A model generated the notes under the pieces. The model was not told the DNA's origin and did not search any database. It saw only the letters and a program-made list of their open reading frames with translations. From contig JAYKKT010000048.1 in NCBI GenBank assembly GCA_036023115.1, positions 4,612,001 through 4,676,000 on the forward strand: a stretch of DNA of 64,000 nucleotides, given 5' to 3'. The translations under genes were made by a program, and so were the position numbers. Within the stretch, counting starts at the first letter, position 1; every line of letters starts with the position of its first letter. Positions 24,288 through 37,200 of the stretch are shown one piece after another. Source of the stretch: Brasenia schreberi. Taxonomy: Eukaryota > Streptophyta > Magnoliopsida > Nymphaeales > Cabombaceae.

Positions 24288-27200
24288 TGTAAAGACCCAA
24301 AAAATGTTTTATGAAAATTTTCATCTTTTAGAAAATGGGCTATTTTTGGCAACGTTAGATTTTTAAATAAAAATACATCAAATGAACTCATTTTAGTATC
24401 AAAATTTTCTAGAAACCTCAAAATGATGATATATTACATCTCTTTCAAAAAAATCAAATTTGAACAAAAAATTTATAAAAATGACTATTTTGCCCTCAAG
24501 ACCAAATTGGCAGGATTTTGCCTTTTTAAATGATTGCCTTCAAAGAAAGGATGATTTAAAACAATTTTTTTTATATAAACAAGTGAAAATGAGAACATTG
24601 GGAATCAAACCCAAAAATGTTTGCAAATTTATAAAATTCCAAAACCCTTGAAATTTATAAACAAGTTAAATTCAAACTAAACCTTAGAAATTCGCCCGGT
24701 TGAGAAGGGTCTCATTCCAAGGCCTGATACCTAGGGTTAAAGTGGTTCAATACCCTACACCCGTTGAAGTGGTTAAAGTGGTTTGATACCCTACACCCAT
24801 GAAAAGATCTAAATGGTCAAGGTGGTTATAGACTGACTCACATAGCAAAAGTAGGTCACCCTTGCAAACAAAAACTGGGAATGAAACCTAGTGCTTTTCT
24901 AAAATAATATTTGAAGATTTCATTAAATTTGATGTTTTCAAATATAGAAATAATTTTAAAGAAAGTGTTTGAAACCATACCTGTCATATGTAAAATTTGG
25001 ACCTGAAGGAGGCAAATTCCCTGAAAAGAAAAGATGGCATGAACCAAAAAGGCAACAATCGAGCATCTGTCAATTTTGGCGTTGTTGGAAAAGGTAACCT
25101 ATCATTTTTAGTTTCAGGTATTAAGAAGGAACATTGACGTTCAAAAAAAGAAGGTCGGCGTCAAAGACAGAAAGACGATGTTCGAGATGAAAAGTCGACG
25201 TTCAAGGAAGGAAAGTCGGCATTCAGAAGAAAGGCCGACTTTCAAGAAGGGAAAGTCACTATCATCTAAGAGAAAGGAAAGTGATGCATGATTTGGCAAG
25301 TTGTGATGCTCAATTTGGTTGCAGCTGACCTCAACATGAAAAGTCTAGGCAGCTCCAGCACCATCACAAGGCGGTCTGATTTGGTAAGTCCTCAAAATGG
25401 CAGCATCTTGACAAAGGCTAGCGAAGCTCAGCCGAGCCCAGCAAGGTGGGTACAACGACCTTGACTCAATATGTTAAGCCAACCAACAAGGTTGTAGATG
25501 ACCTCAACGTGGAAAGCCTTCCTGATGTTAGCCACTTACTATATCAAATGGGGCCGACTTTTGGCAGGTCCTTGGACAACAACAAGGTTTAGTTGATGTC
25601 AACGACTTATCAAGCTAAGTCCACACAATTGAGCTTAGCAAGGTAGATAGCAACCTTTCAAAAGCCTAGTTAATTGAATTCAGCAGCAAGGACTTCAACT
25701 CATTTTTAAACGAGGTTGTGATTGGTTTCTTATGTCAAGCTTGACGAAGCACTTAAACATTGAGGTACTTGAGAAATCGAGAATGGGTCAGCTACAGATT
25801 GTACAAATGGCATCAATCTAGGTCTCGATCATGATACACCATGGGACGATCTATTCTTGTCACAAGAGGATATGCCAATGAGGAAATGTTGAGCCTCTTG
25901 CCATATTTATGCCTTCCAGTATTTGGAAGCATGACCTCTTTTAACATTGGTACGGGAGGTTTTGATAAAGCAACATTCAGTGCCTAGCAAGTATGTTGTA
26001 GAATGAGGTGGTCGACTCCAAAGTCTTGCCGTTCTTATGCTCGCTGGATATGGGAAGAAACAATCTTTATCATACATAAAATGCTTGAGAATTAAGATAG
26101 GTTCTAGTATGCTGGTTTTTATGAATGATATTGATCGACCAAGGGAAAGATTAGCATGTACATAAGCTTAGACGTAAGACGATCAGGCTCATGAGAGGTA
26201 TATGCAACATTCAATAGAAAATATAATCAATCTCATGAGAAACATGCAGTGACGTGGGATGATCCAGTTACACATCAAATTAACATTAAACATAACCAAA
26301 TGCAAATGAGGCACTGGTATGGTATGAGGCATCAAGGGGATGGACCGAACCTATAACTGAGTTCAAATGCACATGCCCATAAAACTTTAGATCTTTATTA
26401 AGTGTCCATCTTCTATGACAATGGATGCATGGAACGAGAGCAGCAGGTTATACCTTGTTCTGAAAATGATATTTCTTTACCACCTATGCAAAATATCGCC
26501 CTACTTTCCAAGAAGGACACTAAAAGTTCATGTTTCTTATACCATCCTACATTCCATCTACCATCACTATTATGGAAATTCACAAGTTGTGCCAATGAGA
26601 TTATTAAATCCTTCACCCCGACAATCTCCAATAGTGCTAATCGGCCATGCGTCATCATCTGCAGTCAGACCCAATCATGACCACGATGAATTAGAGGGAG
26701 CTTCGGTTAAGCAAGAAGACTTACCTTCCACAACATCTAGTCAAACCCACCTGAGTAAACTCATTTTTGGTTGAGCCCACTTGCCAAAAGATGGTCAAGT
26801 GACAGATTTGGAAGGCATGTACAACACCTCAATTGCCTAAAAATGAATGGACACATTTTGGCAAGAATGGCCACATTCACTTGCCAAAATGCTGCTCTTT
26901 TCAATAAAGCAACTTGCCTTATGAAAATTTGCAGCAAAGAGGCATCCCTTAGTCTATAAAAGGGGCCTCAAAGGTGTTGCAAACCATCAATCCGAGTTCC
27001 ATCCACACATCAATCTGAGTTCAGCAAACTATTCAGCAAGAGGGAGAGAAAGAGAGGGAGAGAAAGTGAGGGAGGGAGAGAAAGAAAGGAGGATGTTGCC
27101 TGCCGCCAACCACCAGTTGCAGACCTTCCTCCGCCTTCTATCACAGGTTCTTCCTTGTTTCAATCATCTACTTTTTAAGTAAATTTCATGGGTTTGTAAT

Positions 27201-28207
27201 TAAGGAGCTTAAGTCTCCATGAAGATGTATTGATTCATATCCACAGGACAACCCCATCTTTCTTTCATGCGGTCTTCGTTACATGCTTTGATATTGGTTC
27301 TTTCGACTCCATAGCACAACCTAAGATCATGAACCTCTTAATCTCCCCTTGTTCACGTAATCCTTAGGATTTAGACTGTTGTTTTCTAGCTGTAGATTCG
27401 TTTTAATTCAGATTAAGACACAAACACAGTTTTGAAAAATCTAAAAATTGTTTTTCTTCACTCTGCATATGTTTGGTAAAAGATTTCTATGTGATCATCC
27501 CTTGCTCCAAATATGTCGCAATTTGGCACATCTAATCTATACATACAGAGTCACTTATAATAAACATTTCAAGAATTTTGGGTTTGTTAAACATCATTAA
27601 CAAAATTAGAAATATTTTATAAAAATCAGAATACATTCTAGAAAACCAGAAGTTCCTGTGACACAGGTCGGGTTATTCCTGAATATCTTTGTGCATAGTG
27701 AACCAAATTAAAATATTTTCTAAAATCTGTAAAAATTTCTGAATTTAATTACATAAATATACGAATGTAAAATAAAAATAAAAATATTTTCTAAATCTGT
27801 ACATGAAAGTTTATCCTCTGTAAAAAATTTAGAATTTTTGGAAACTCAGAAATATTTTTAAAAAAAATAAAAAACAAGCCTCTCAAAGCAGAACTAGTTT
27901 TTGTTTTTCAAGACTTGAAATATTTTCAAGTTAAGAACCAAAATCACGATTTTTGAAGTTTGAATTTTGTTTTTAAAAAACTTACCGGATCTCGAATAAT
28001 TTTCAAAGCGTCTAGGCTGACTCTTGAGCATCGGTTCAAGAAGGCCTACATCGAAAAGAGTTTACTTATCCACAATCGCTATACGAAGTTAGAAATCAAT
28101 CTTTGCTAGTTTGAGCAAACTAGCTGGCATGCTCGCGCACATGACTTTGTTCGGGAATTTAATTTCAAATCATTACATAGGTTTTGAAATAAAAAACTAT
28201 GTCTAAA
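24288..28207 (+). mobile_element. Solo LTR W3, 3.9 kb, inserted in opposite orientation inside W2
   Basis: Begins TGTAAAGACCC and carries the same modules as W2 in + orientation. These are the ~24-bp minisatellite (24,735-24,810), the GTCGACGTTC-type minisatellite (25,125-25,260), TATA (TCTATAAAAGG, 26,953), the R hairpin (about 27,190-27,225), HP2 (28,023-28,040) and HP1 (28,105-28,124). AGAGG precedes it (24,283-24,287) and follows it (28,208-28,212). The 3' terminal CA has decayed, so the exact end is uncertain by a few bases. Confidence 0.8.
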
Positions 28208-29377
28208 AGAGGTATATGATCTTACATTATATTATAGGATAGAAAGGATCAAAATTTAAACATCTAACGGATAATTCATGAATGAAAAAGAGACGGGGCA
28301 GCATATGAACCTTTATTAATACATCATAATAGAGACATGAGCTCCTTAATTACAACCCCATTATTATTAATGAAAGAAGAGATAATCATAAAAAAATAAG
28401 GGAAGAGTGGACCTGTGATGGAAGGATCGATCGGCGGCGGTTGGCAACGAACCTCCCCTTCTTCTTTCTCTCTTCCTCTCTCTCTCTTCTTTCTTTCTCT
28501 CTTTCTCTCTCTCTCTTGCAAGCCACAAATCTAGTTGATGGCTGGATGATTTGTGGATGGGATTGATTGAACTCGGATTGATGTATTGCAACCCCCTTGA
28601 GGCCCCTTTTATAGGAAAATGGTTGCCTCTTTGCTGCTGATTTTTGTAAGGCAAGTTGTCTTATTGAAGGTGGCTGAAATTGGTAGGTGAATGCTGGCCT
28701 TTCTTGCCAAAAATATGTTATATTGGATATGGTAAGTGGATGCTGGCTCTTCTTGCCAAAAATCTGCTCCATTTGATATGGTAAGTGTAGCTGCTCATTT
28801 GATGATGCTTGATAAGGTAAGTTGCTTAATCCTTTGATGTTGAACTCTGAAACTGGTAAATATCCACTTAGTGGTTTACCAAATTAAACATCACTACTTG
28901 CCAAATCGAGCATTACATCTTGCCAAATTGAGCATTACTTTCCTTTTGCATGGATGACGTCGACTTTCCTTCTTGGACGCTAACCTTCTATTTTAGGCAT
29001 CGACTTTCCTTCTTGAATGTCGACTTTCCTTTCTTGAATATTGACTTTTCTTTTTTGATGCCAACCTTCCTTTCTAATACCTGAAACTAAAAATGATAGG
29101 TTACCTTGCTCAATAGTGTCGAAATTGGCAGGTGCTCAATTGTTGTCTTTTTTGTTCATGCTACCTCCTCTTTCTAGGGAATTTGCCTCCTTCTAGTCTT
29201 TGTTTTATATATGGAAAGTATGGTTTTAAACACTTTATAAAAAAAACATTTTTATATTTGAAAACATCAAATTTAATGAAATCTTCAAATATTATTTTAG
29301 AAAACAATGGGTTTCATTCCTAGTTTTTGTTTGCAAGGGTGACCTACTTTTGCTACATGAGTGAGTCTATAACCACC

Positions 29378-29564
29378 TTAACCATTTAACCACTTTAAAT
29401 GGGTGTAGGGTATTGAACCACTTTAACCACTTCAATGGGTGTGGGGTATCAAACCACTTCAACTACTTCAAGGGTTGTAGGGTATCGAACCACTTTAACG
29501 GGTGTACGGTATCGAACCACTTCAACGGGTGTGGGGTATCAAACCACTTTAACCACTTCAAGGG
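29378..29564 (-). repeat. ~24-bp minisatellite in LTR W2
   Basis: Repeats of the type AACCACTTCAACGGGTGTAGGGTATCG occur about seven times and continue after the Y2 insertion at 33,021-33,090. The same repeat is in W1 (16,729-16,830, 19,373-19,440), W3 (24,735-24,810, inverted) and, reduced, in V1 (47,670-47,720). Confidence 0.9.
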
Positions 29565-32500
29565 TGTAAACACCCCGAAATCCCACGAATTCCTCGAAAC
29601 AACCTGGTTTTGTAAAAGCAGCCCCAAAGGGCTATTTTGAGTCTGGAAACCCAAGAGCCTTCCAGGCAACCCTGTACATATGTTTTGAACTTTATATTTC
29701 AAAAATATATAACATGGCTTTTAAAAACCTTAAACATGTTTTTGAAACCCCAAAGCAGCTTTGACCTAATCCAGACAGGACCAGGAGAGCTAAGGAGAGC
29801 CCGGAACCGGAGCACATGTCGAGCCCGGCACAGCAACTCTCGTATCAAATCCACACCCCCAGGATCTCGAACGTCCAAGACCCTGTTATCATCAAAACAT
29901 CATTTGAAGTCGTCTCCGGAAGGCGAAAACAGAGGCGGACGATCATGTTGGCGAAGACCCAACGAAGACAGAGTACTGATGCTGTCAGGCCCCGCACAAA
30001 CCGTTCGTTTCGAACACAGCTCGAAGGAGTCAGAGTTCAGTTTGGATCGAATCTGGACCATATATATCCAGATCCCAATCCAAACCCATGTATGGACTTA
30101 GATTTGGATTTGGATCCAGAGATCCAATCCAATATCCATATCCATGGCCCACATCACCTTCTCATAAATGGAGGTGGGGCCTACTTGAATTTCACATGGG
30201 ATTATGGGCATGAGAGAGAGTGGGGATGGATAAGATCAAGTGTGTGTTGTAATTAAGCTTGACTTGTGTGTCAAGTTTGGGGTTAATCATGTGGGTTTAG
30301 CTTGTAATTAGCCAAAACCTAACCTAGGGCTGCACCAACATGATATGATTAGGGTCTATGGGCCATGCAATGGGAGCTCCTTCACCTAATCCTAACTAAA
30401 AACACCTAATCCTAGCCTTCTACCCTAATTCTGTCCTAATCTGAGCCTAATCACCTAACCCACTTCCCTAATCCCGGCCTAATTCCAACCTAATCACCTA
30501 ACCCACTTCCCTAATCCTTCCCTAAACCTAGGTTAATTTCCCTAAACCTAGCCTAATCCTAGCCTAATCACCTAACCTACCTCACTAAACCTCACCCTAA
30601 AACCAACCCACCTAGCTAAACCCTAAACCTCTAAACCACCCCTAGCACACAACCTACCCAAACCCCTTGTATTTAAAATATCTGGCCCTACCCTTTCCAG
30701 CCCACCTTATCACCACACCACCCTACCTAAACCACCTAACCACTACCCTAAAACCACCCCTAACCGCCTCTTGCAGCCCTATATAAACCCCCCCCCCTTT
30801 GGGGCGGGTTTTCCCTATCTTCAAGCTCCATCTTCCATCATTCGGGTCGTCCACTCTCCAGCCCAACCAACTCCACCTGCCCCACAGTCAGCCACCACCT
30901 GCGCCCCTACCTTCTAGCTGAGCACCACCACCACCACCACCACTCCAGCCGAGGCCCACATTGCCACCCTTCTTCCTGGCTGAACTCCATCCTGCGCATC
31001 CCAACCACCCGGCTGCTCCCCTTCCATCCGCCACCACCTCTTCACTCGGTTAGTACCCTACACTCCACCTTACTCCTTCTTCACTCCCTCTCCACTCTCA
31101 GCCACCTAAACCACCACCATATCAACCTAATACCAGCCACTTGCCGCCACCATTCCCACTCGTTCAAACCATAACCACCCTAACTACTCGGCACCACCTA
31201 GACACCCTAGCTACACTTGGCCACTCCACCCCACTCCCTAAAACCTGCCCATATCATCCCACTACACCCACTACCACCTGACCCTATCTCCTAGCTAGTT
31301 CCCTTCCCTTACACCACTCCTAGCCACCCTAGCAACCCGCCACCATCAAGTCCTCCTAGTCGGCCACTCCAACCGACTGTCATCCTCTTCATTCGGCAAG
31401 CCACCCGCCAACCTTAGGTGCTCCATTAGACCATTCCCTTAGGCCCCCTTAGCGCCATACTCTCTAAACTCAACCTTCCTTAGTGACCCTACGTAGTCAC
31501 CTTAGCCCTACATACAAAACCAGCCCATCCTTACCAGCCGACCACCTTCAAGGCGCCTCTTCCGCGCACCAAAGACATCCGGCCAGCACCTCCCCTTGCC
31601 GTTTAACCTCGCGGAGCTCCCTTTTGTAGCCCAAGGCGAAGGTCAAGCCCACGCTCAAGCAAGGCATCTTCGGACCAGCTATTACTAAGTGCCTAACTCG
31701 GTCCTTAGTTGTATACTTGCTTAAGATTCAATTCGATACGGGGTTGTAATAACGGAGCATAGTCTCCCCCCGCTTGTAATAACATGGCTTGGCACACCCA
31801 CACACGTGCACTCTCTTAGTTGTGCACGATTTTGAACACACACGGGCCTAATCCACCCCTAACACATAAATGTATATATGTACTTTAGTTTTCGTAGGGT
31901 TTTGCTTAAGTTGAGTGTGTTGTCTTTCAATTCAAGCACTCACACACATTGAGCCTTCGCTCTTATTTGAAAGCCCAAGTAAGGGCCGTGTTATACTATT
32001 TGGGCTTTCATTTCATGTCGTGTGTGTAAGTCTTTCAATTCAAGCACTCACACACATTGAGCCTTCGCTCTTATTTGAAAGACCCAAGTAAGGGCCGTGT
32101 TATACTATTTGGGTTTTATTTCATGTTGTGTGCGTAGTACTTCAATTCAAGCACTCACACACATTGAGCTTTCGCTCTTATTCCCAAGACCTTAGTCAAG
32201 GCCTATTGCAGTTATATTTGGGTTTCATTTATGTTGTGTGCGTAGTACTTCAATTCAATCACTCACACACATTGAGCTTTCGCTCTTATTCCCAAGACCA
32301 TAGTTAAGGCCATACTGCAATTTATATTTGGGTTTCATTTCATGTCGTGTGTGTAAGTCTTTCAATTCAAGCACGCACCCACATTGAGCCTTCACTCTTA
32401 TTTTTAAGACGCAAGTAAGGGCACGTATATACCCTATATACATATCTCCCTTCGGCATTTACATTACAAGTCATTTCCCTTCGGTTATTTCCCTTCGGCA

Positions 32501-33020
32501 TTGTCTTTACATTCGGGTTTTCCCTTTGGAGTAGCATGAGTTTGCATTGCATCTACGCCATACCACGAGGTAGGACGCATATTGCATCGAAGCAAAGCCC
32601 CGTATTCCCGCTCAAATTCGCCCATGTAGTGGAGTGTTCATAACACACAAACTAGGTGGCCCAAAAAGGGATAAAAAGAAAGACGTAGGCACGTGCAAAT
32701 CCACGTGATCTAAAATCTGCAATCGTATCTAAAAGACCCAATTAGACACCTCGAACCGCTTCGTAGGTTTTCTATACCCAAAAACTCGATTTTTCAAAGC
32801 GTACAGACTGACCCTTATGCATTGGTGCAAGAAGGTCTGCGACGACAAGAGCTCACTTGCTCACAGTCGCCACGATTAGAAGTCTGATTAAAATATATCT
32901 TCGCTAGCTTAGGTAAGCTAGCTGGCATGCCCTGTTTATATAAATAAGCCTTAGACACACGAGAGGATCCGCTCCAAGCCCTGAAAAGGGCGAGAGCCGG
33001 GTATTTTTCGCGCGTCTACA
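29565..33020 (+). mobile_element. Solo LTR Y2, 3456 bp, target duplication AAGGG
   Basis: Starts TGTAAACACCCCGAAATCCCACG and ends CGCGCGTCTACA, flanked by AAGGG at 29,560-29,564 and 33,021-33,025. It contains GATCCAAA repeats (30,050-30,130) and TCATAAATGG at the presumed promoter. A cytosine-rich stretch full of CCTAA-type words (30,320-31,500) follows. Then come the R hairpin (about 31,740-31,785), a five-copy ~108-bp tandem array (31,900-32,420), HP2-like 32,814-32,831 and HP1 32,903-32,922. Confidence 0.92.
31900..32420 (+). repeat. Five-copy ~108-bp tandem array in LTR Y2
   Basis: GAGCCTTCGCTCTTA-type hairpins recur at 31,951, 32,058, 32,166, 32,274 and 32,386, a spacing of 107-112 bp. 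Each is preceded by a GTGTGT...ACACAC inverted repeat around TCTTTCAATTCAAGCACTC. Related arrays are in Y3 (42,971, 43,082, 43,191) and in the X LTRs with more variable spacing. Confidence 0.88.
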
Positions 33021-33529
33021 AAGGGGTGTAGGGTATCGAACCACTTTAACGAGTGTACGATATCAAACCACTTTAACCCTTGGGTATCAGGTCTCGGAAT
33101 GAAACTATTTCTGACATGGTGAATTTTGAAGTTTTTTTGAATTTAATTAATTTTCTAATATCAAGGGTTTTAGAATTGCATAAATTTATCAATTTGCAAA
33201 CATTTTTGTGTTTAATTCCTAATGTCTCATTTTTATTTGTTTATACAAATACAGTTTATTTAAAATCATCCTTTCTTTAAAGGCAATCATTTAAAAAGGC
33301 AGAATCCTACCAATTTGGTCATGAGGGCAAAATAGTCATTTTTGTGCAATTTTGTCCAAATTGATTTTTTTCTAGAGGGATGAAATATACCATCATTTTG
33401 AGGTTGCTAGAAAATTTTGATGTAGAAATAAGTTTGTTTAAGGTGTTTTTATTTGAAAAACCCTTAAAAGGCCTAAAACTGCCAAAAAAGCAAAATTTCT
33501 AAAAGATGAAAAAAATTTGGGTGTTTACA

Positions 33530-34128
33530 CAGAATTTAGAGTGGATCTTGGCATCCGTTTAACTCACACCACACAACATGATAAATACTTAAAAGCAAAT
33601 GCAACAAAGACACATGTAAGATAAAGCCATAAAGCAAAATCTTTATTGATATCATAAAGGAATGCATGGCCCTAACACACTACACTGGTAAGTTAGGGAT
33701 GCTTCCCTCAAAGAGGGTTATGTACAGGGGAGTGGCACTAGGCCATTTTAGTGTTCATTGTCAAAGGATCACAAAGGGATAATACTTCAAATATTTCTTA
33801 TTTAGTTTCCTTGAAAATTATTCCTCTTTGATTTTTGCTAACTTGTAAGCTCCTCCTAGCATAACCTTCAACACTATAGAGGGTCCATCCTAATTAGGAG
33901 ATCACTTTTCAAACTGTGGATCTTTTAAGGTTATTGGTCAAGTAGCCATCTAGACTAAATCCCCTTCTTGAAGTTGTTTTGGTTGAATATGTTTATTATA
34001 GGCTCAAGTAACCTTTTGTTTGTTAGCAAGAAATTATCTAAAGCCATCAGACGATCTTTGTCCACCGAATTAAGTTTTATCATCGGCTACAAATATTCAT
34101 CAGATTGTAAATTATTCTACTTGGTTAC
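33530..34128 (-). mobile_element. Tat/Ogre-like Ty3/gypsy integrase C-terminal piece
   Basis: The minus-strand translation gives MALDNFLLTNKRL..., then a block resembling GPY..KVMLGGAYKLAKIKEE and NKKYLKYYP, the post-core region of Tat-lineage integrases. It joins across LTR X2 to the integrase core at 40,302 and onward; the 5-bp duplication GTTAC lies at the two junctions. Several stops and frameshifts are present. The far left (33,530-33,750) is non-coding. Confidence 0.75.
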
Positions 34129-34215
34129 TGTAGACACTGAAAATTTTCAACTCCGGGTTCTTAGGCCAGAAGTGAACCTTTTCGCAATCTACGTTCGCTT
34201 TTAGGGCGTGCCAGT

Positions 34216-37200
34216 TGTAGACACGAAAAATCCTCGACTCCGGGTTTCTTAGGCCTGGAGTGAATCTTTTCGCAATCTACGTTCGCTTTTAGGGTGTGCC
34301 AGCTAGCTTACTCAAACTAGCGAAGTAATTTTTGAAATATCTGACTTTTGAAAGGCGATTGTAGGCAAGCGGGATCTTTACGTCGCAGACCTTCTTGCAC
34401 CGACGCGCAAGGGTCAGTCTGTACGCTTAGAGACTTCGTTTGAACAAGTTAAACTCAAATTCGATTTTTGAATAAGGAAGTATTTTGAAAATCCTTTTGA
34501 AATCATGCACTTGGCGAGTTTTGATTTGGGCGACCCTAAGTCTTTCAATTTTATCCACTTAGGTGTGTTTGCATGTTTTGTTCGGGTTTTATTTGATGCA
34601 AGTATGCACTCTAGCTCGAGTATGGCGAGTATGTAATGCAACTCACACAACTGAACCTTAAAACCCGAAATTGAAAAACTTAGCAGAAGGGAAAACCCAA
34701 ATTGAATGCAACTCACATGACTTGAATATAAATTGCAGAAATTTAAATATATCTATATCTTAAGAGCGAAAAGGCTCAATGTGTGCGTGGGTGTTGTGTA
34801 TAAATTGAAATGCAACACACACAACTGAACCGTAAAACGCAGCAGAAGGGAGATATAGATATATATAAGAGCGAGAAGGCTCAATTGTGGCGTGAGTGCT
34901 TTGAGTGTATAAATTGAAAGGCAACTCACGCAACTTGAATTTAAAACCTAGCTGGAAGGGAAATACGTATATATACGTAAGAGCGGAAAGGCTCAATGTG
35001 AGTGAGTGTTTTGAGTGTATAAAATGAAAGACAACTCACACGACTTGAACCTTAAAACCCAGCTGAATGTATATAAATAGGGCTATATCCTATGGGCTAT
35101 TGAGGCCCGTTTGTGTGCAAAAGTGTGCAGATAAGAGTGGAAAGGCTTAAGTGTACGTGTGTGTGTTTTGCACATATATTACATCCGGGGGGAGACGATG
35201 CTCCGTTATTACAACCCCATATGACAAATTGAATCGAATAGAAAGGGATTTGATATATATCGAAATCAACTTACACTTTCCAGCCTTTTGAGTTAGGATC
35301 GTACAAGGGGCGAATCCGCCTTCTTCTTATGGAGTCTGGGGCACGTGGGAGCGAAGCCGGAGAGCTTGAGAGCTTGGAGAGACTTGGAGTTCCGGGAGCT
35401 GCAAGCTACAATGGGTTTGGGTTTACTTGGGGCCGGTTTGGGCAAGGTATGACTTGAGCCACCTTGACTCGAGTGATTAGGTTTTTGTATGGGATTCGGC
35501 CAACACTTGGCCTTGGTTTAGGTATAGGATAGAGTTAGGATTCGGCCAGCATTTGGCCTTGGGTTTTGTTAGGTTTAGACTTGGGATTAGGCCAACGTTT
35601 GGACTTGGTTTAGGTATAGTTTAGACTTAGGGTTCGGCCACCACTTGGCCTTGGGTTTAGCTTGTGTGACTCGAGCCAAAGTGGCTTGAGTGAACTCGGT
35701 TGTAGTTGGGGCTGAACCTAGGCAAACCACGGCTAGGTTGAGTCCTAATTAGGTTAGGTTTGGTTGAGTCCTAGGCTAGTCACGACCAAAGGTTTAGGTA
35801 TGGTTTAATGAGGTTGGCCAAGGTGGCTTAGGGGGTGGTTCACGGCCAAGTTAGGCCGTGGGTTTTTAGCTAGGTGGCCTGCCCTATGGCAGGCCAAGTC
35901 TTTGGTTAAGGTGGGGGAACACACGGCCTGGTTTGGCCGTGTGTTTAGACTTAGGTGGCCTGCCAAAAGGCAGGCCGAGTCTCTTGGTGAAAATAAGGAA
36001 AGCCCGGCCACCTTTGGCCGGGCTGTTTTAGGTGTATGGGAAAGGGAAACCAGCCGAAGGTTGGGCTGGTTCTTAGGTAGTTGGCCTGCCTTTAGGGCAG
36101 GCTGGGACTTAGGTAGAAAATGGGACACGGCCTGCACTTGCAGGCCGTGGGTTTTAGGGAAAGAGCTCGAGCCAAGGTGGTTCTCAAAGGGAAGTTCGGC
36201 CAAGGTTGGCCGAACTTGATGGGTTTCAAGATGAAGTTCGGCCAACACCTGGCCGAACTGGTTTAGGTCTTAGGATAGGTTGTTTAGGTGGTGGTTTTGG
36301 GAGGATGTTTGGGTAGGATGGGTGGTCTAGAGAGGTTTAGGGAAGAAAGGGGTTAGGTTTTAGGTCTTAGGGGCTTACCTAGTTGCAGCACCGCTCCAAG
36401 CCGCCGCTCAAGCCGCCAAGCTCCACCATGCAACGCTCCCAGCCATCTTGTAGGGGACGTTCCCTGGTTGGTACAGCCCTTGGCTTCACGAGCCAACCCA
36501 AACTCTCAACAAAAAACAACTTTGGCCTATGGGCCTCTTTCTCTCTCATCCCCCCCCTTTATTCACGTGAGGTGCTTCCCTGGAGCCTCACTCATGCCTT
36601 TTTTCAAGCCCAGCACCTCTATTTATAGAGGTTTTAAGTGGGTCTTGGATCTTGGGTCTTGGATTTGGGTCTGGCTATCCGGATCCAATCCAAACTCTAT
36701 GTGGATCTGGATCGCGGATCTCGGATATTTTGAGATCCAAATCCAGTCCAAATATTTATTTGGGTTTGGATCTTGGATCTCGGATCTTGGATCTCGGATC
36801 TTGGATTTTTGAGATCCAGATCCAATCCAAACACAATTTGGATCTGGATCTGGATATTTTTGGGTCCAGACCCAATCCAGACTTTTCTTCTACTCCTTGG
36901 TTTTCTGGTCCTTTCTGGTGCTTTTCACCGTCGGTTTCGAGCGGGCTTCGATTGATCGGACGCCCAACTCTGGCCTGGGTCTTCCCCAAGTGTTTCTTCC
37001 AATAGGTGTTCTGCTTTTCAGGGCTTTTTCGGCGTTCGTTTCGGTCCGTCGTTTTGGTGTTTTTGGTCGGTTCCTGTTGATATCGAACTCAGATTACCGC
37101 ATGAATTCCGTTCTTCATTCTGACGGGACGTGTCTCAGACTTCTGTCAACTTCCTCAGGTACTGGGCTTCTTTCTGTATTTTGGAGCTGCTTCGTGCTTT

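Larger units (their letters stand above)
15732..33529 (-). mobile_element. Non-autonomous LTR retrotransposon (W1 - internal - W2), with three nested LTR insertions
   Basis: The minus-strand element has its 3' LTR (W1) at 15,732-19,883, an internal region at 19,884-23,280 and its 5' LTR (W2) at 23,281-33,529. The polypurine tract abuts W1 and a candidate primer-binding site abuts W2, fixing the orientation. W1 and W2 are homologous at both ends but W1 has lost a large middle section. Later insertions are Y1 (16,831-19,372) in W1, and W3 (24,288-28,207) and Y2 (29,565-33,020) in W2. No gag or pol was recognised. Flanking 5-mers (CATAG left, CAGAA right) do not match well, so the outer boundaries or the pairing are not proven. 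Confidence 0.72.
23281..33529 (-). mobile_element. 5' LTR W2 (about 2.9 kb without inserts), split by W3 and Y2
   Basis: Pieces are 23,281-24,287, 28,208-29,564 and 33,021-33,529. The left end is TATAAATGTGAATTTTT (TG mutated to TA) and the right end TTTGGGTGTTTACA. U5 hairpins are at 23,364-23,383 and 23,448-23,465. The R hairpin is near 28,320-28,365 and a TATA-like box (CCTTTTATAGG) at about 28,607. A ~22-bp GTCGACTTTCCTTCTT minisatellite is at 28,955-29,060 and the ~24-bp minisatellite at 29,378-29,564. Confidence 0.8.

Noticed and set aside
27010..27100. GA-rich tract that could be taken as a polypurine tract
   Set aside because: It lies just after a TATA box inside LTR W3, not adjacent to an LTR start; it is a purine microsatellite of the LTR leader.
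29637..30256. Two overlapping 150-residue frames in Y2
   Set aside because: Within LTR U3; compositionally biased and antisense equivalents exist in Y3; no evidence of coding.
35830..36260. Spaced hairpins resembling a CRISPR-like or attC-like array
   Set aside because: Plant LTR context, differing repeats and no associated genes; the structures are a retrotransposon leader feature, not a CRISPR array or integron.
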